Origin: JADZAA01 sp039810485
GTDB taxonomy: Bacteria; Bacteroidota; Ignavibacteria; Kapaibacteriales; UBA961
Direction: 5' to 3'
NCBI GenBank assembly: GCA_039810485.1
Contig: JBDHXA010000026.1
Location: 1-35,378 of the forward strand
DNA length: 35,378 nucleotides
The stretch's first letter is position 1. Every line of letters begins with the position of its first letter. Below the pieces are notes generated by a model. That model made no database searches, had not been told where the DNA came from, and saw only the letters and a list, made by a program, of their open reading frames with translations. Below, piece by piece: positions 33,969-35,378 of this stretch. The position numbers were made by a program, and so were the translations under genes.

Positions 33969-34535
33969 TTAGACAGTCTTTAGCGCTAATGATGGATATT
34001 TACGCTCGGCTAATGCGAAGGATCCAAACATAACGCCAGTAAAGATTAAATCACCAAGCAATGAATTTTGAAAAAAGGGAAGAGCTTCAGCATAACAAAG
34101 TGTAATACCCTCAATTGTATGAGGATATCCGTTAATCCATACAGCAAAATTAGTAACTATAAAGAAAAATATTGAACCGCCGAGAGCAAAACCAAGAGCA
34201 GGCAGGACTTTGTTCTCTTGCTTGCGAAGGAAACTACCAGAAACCGAGATCACGGCAAAGCATCCGTAAACTACAAGCATCAACGAGTGAAATCCAGTGC
34301 CGTAAAATATTTCCAGTCCAATATCACTTAAAAGCATAGCAGTAATTGGAATAAACATCGAGTTAAGGCGCCCGGGTATCATTGCGGCACCAAATAAAGC
34401 CAAAGCAGTTAAAGGGCTGAAATTCCATGGGATTGGAAATGGGTGAGGCAATAATCGCACAAATACGGCAAAGAGAATAAAACCGGCAATTGTTACATTG
34501 CGAACTATGTTTTTGGATTTAGAAAATATATTCAT
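33969..34535 (-). CDS. DUF6580-type membrane protein, putative transporter component
   Basis: The 188-residue inner-membrane protein has about five or six hydrophobic segments. It has family features: a first helix ending in VRLLPHPFP, then NFSPLTALALFGAAMI, TAMLLSDIGLE, and near the end NSLLGDLIFTGVMFGSFAL. Such proteins resemble small substrate-binding subunits of ECF-type transporters, but no substrate is known and no energising subunits are nearby. The ATG at 34535 gives a complete first helix. A TAAATTTG box (minus strand, 34581-34588) may serve as its -7 element. Confidence 0.78.
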   Translation of the reverse strand: MNIFSKSKNIVRNVTIAGFILFAVFVRLLPHPFPIPWNFSPLTALALFGAAMIPGRLNSMFIPITAMLLSDIGLEIFYGTGFHSLMLVVYGCFAVISVSGSFLRKQENKVLPALGFALGGSIFFFIVTNFAVWINGYPHTIEGITLCYAEALPFFQNSLLGDLIFTGVMFGSFALAERKYPSLALKTV

Positions 34536-34580
34536 TGCATTGACAGCGGCAAATTGTACAAATTTTAATTACACCTTGTG

Positions 34581-34588
34581 CAAATTTA
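34581..34588 (-). promoter_or_regulatory. Candidate -7 box of the DUF6580-type gene
   Basis: TAAATTTG on the minus strand fits TAnnTTTG exactly and lies about 46 bases before the ATG. A TTTG at 34614-34617 is 25 bases upstream, slightly further than the usual 17-23, so the call is tentative. Confidence 0.3.
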
Positions 34589-34721
34589 CGGAAAGATTGT
34601 GTTTTATTTTTATCAAATTTCTTTTCGTTAGGCTATATGAAATAACAAGGCAATAACAGCGGAGTTAAAGCGTTACTTATACTCGATATTATACGTCATC
34701 TCTCTTGCTTGCCACATTTAT

Positions 34722-35153
34722 TTGTCAATAATAATGTTCGATCGCATCATTGACGCTCTACTTTTGCGCTATACTCGCGATGGGCAAGATAATCTGACAA
34801 GTATAAATCCCTCGAATACAACGGGTTCTATCTTATTTGGCGCCATGATAAGGTTTGTTTTTATTATCATTATTACTTGGATGGCAGTTGAATATTTTGG
34901 CGCGTTTGATTATTGGATGGCATCTATACTTATAGTTGTAGGTTTTGTGTTCTATCCGGCGTATCGTCAATATGTGCTATTCAATCAGCGTATTGATACT
35001 TTGGAAAAATCTACATTGTGCGGACAATGCAAGCATTTCGATCCAACAGGCCAATTATGCAAGCTTTACGATGAACATGTTACACTGACGCATATACCTT
35101 GCAATGGAGAGGATTGGGAGCCATTGACCTATGAAGATAAAATGCAAAGATGA
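34722..35153 (+). CDS. Small two-helix membrane protein with four-cysteine tail
   Basis: The longest frame opens with TTG at 34722, but the ATG at 34734 (giving MFDRIID, 139 residues) is the better start. Two membrane segments (about 37-59 and 64-83 of the longer frame) form a hairpin. The C-terminal soluble part has C-x2-C-x9-C-x14-C within LCGQCKHFDPTGQLCKLY and IPCNGEDWEPL. This spacing could bind zinc or an iron-sulfur cluster. I recall similar CxxCKHFDP tails in uncharacterised proteins but know no function. It stands alone, divergent from the DUF6580-type gene and upstream of the insertion sequence. Confidence 0.72.
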   Translation: MSIIMFDRIIDALLLRYTRDGQDNLTSINPSNTTGSILFGAMIRFVFIIIITWMAVEYFGAFDYWMASILIVVGFVFYPAYRQYVLFNQRIDTLEKSTLCGQCKHFDPTGQLCKLYDEHVTLTHIPCNGEDWEPLTYEDKMQR

Positions 35154-35192
35154 GACTATAATAAATTATAAATCAAGCAAATAATGGATGAG

Positions 35193-35246
35193 CCCCCTCT
35201 TAAAAGGGTGTTTATTTTATTGAAGGAAGTTAAAATAAAGAGGCGG
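35193..35246. terminator. Imperfect long hairpin before the insertion sequence
   Basis: The inner stem TTTATTTTA (35211-35219) / TAAAATAAA (35231-35239) is perfect. An outer stem CCCCCTCTT (35193-35201) can pair with AAGAGGCGG (35238-35246) with one mismatch and a two-base competition with the inner stem. It could terminate the small membrane protein gene (stop at 35153) or the insertion-sequence transposase coming from the other side. Confidence 0.35.
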
Positions 35247-35378
35247 ATTCAACACTGAAGTGCAACACTTTTGTAATTATCAGTAAATACTTGAATTGGA
35301 GTTTTCCATCCAAGTATTTTTCTTGGACGGTTGTCTATGCGTCTCATTGCCTCTGAAAGTTCATCATCTTCTACTGAT
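35245..35378 (-). mobile_element. IS30-family insertion sequence, one end
   Basis: The element end should lie just outside the transposase stop. The stretch ATTCAACACTGAAGTGCAAC (35247-35266) overlaps the stop and is my best guess for the terminal inverted repeat. The matching end and any target duplication lie outside the window, so the exact boundary is not proven. Confidence 0.6.
35249..35378 (-). CDS. IS30-family transposase, C-terminal fragment cut by the window edge
   Basis: The minus strand encodes 42 residues ending in a TGA at 35249-35251, and the frame is open to the window end. It contains NRPRKILGWKTPIQVF, the conserved C-terminal block of IS30 DDE transposases (usually NNRPRKxLGxKTPxEVF). 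The rest of the gene lies to the right, so intactness cannot be judged. Confidence 0.85.
   Translation of the reverse strand, partial: SVEDDELSEAMRRIDNRPRKILGWKTPIQVFTDNYKSVALQC

Overview
The window looks like chromosomal DNA of an AT-rich member of the Bacteroidota/Chlorobiota (FCB) group. Three things suggest this: an arginine cluster of the acylcitrulline type (argF' with an ArgE deacylase), a Bacteroidota-like GNAT-argG-argC-argF'-argB-argE-argH order, and start codons that mostly lack Shine-Dalgarno sequences, with a few candidate TTTG / TAnnTTTG promoters. I cannot name the genus from sequence alone. Almost all of the window is coding. I saw no tRNA, rRNA or CRISPR array.

Layout. 1-3207 is the distal part of a type I restriction-modification locus read leftwards (hsdM, then a RhuM-PLD-like gene). 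It carries several copies of a short repeat family, one of them inserted in frame in hsdM. 3386-11523 is a tightly packed leftward operon: GNAT-argG fusion, argC, argF', argB, argE, argH and a LolC/FtsX-type permease. 11885-17980 runs rightwards: a lipoprotein with a helical-repeat region, an unknown 81-residue protein, a DUF457 membrane protein, a Lon-like AAA+ protease and a Tat-exported purple-acid-phosphatase-like enzyme. 18069-29134 is a leftward signalling block: a membrane PDZ-GAF-SpoIIE phosphatase followed by four tandem paralogues of a cytoplasmic TPR-histidine-kinase protein. 29223-35153 holds an M48 metalloprotease, an AddA-like helicase-nuclease, a DUF6580-type membrane protein and a small membrane protein with four cysteines. 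The right edge enters an IS30-family insertion sequence.

The most notable region is the kinase block. Only the most distal of the four paralogues keeps the phospho-accepting histidine (His440). The other three have asparagine at that position. One of these has also lost G1-box residues of the ATP site, and another is split by a single-base frameshift. A SpoIIE-type phosphatase heads the cluster and no response regulator is present. This looks like a diversifying pseudokinase array, possibly working through dimer formation or partner switching rather than ordinary His-Asp relay.

The arginine block supports the acylated-intermediate route: N-acylglutamate (perhaps made by the GNAT domain fused to ArgG) goes through ArgB, ArgC, a missing ArgD, ArgF' and ArgE, then ArgG and ArgH make arginine.
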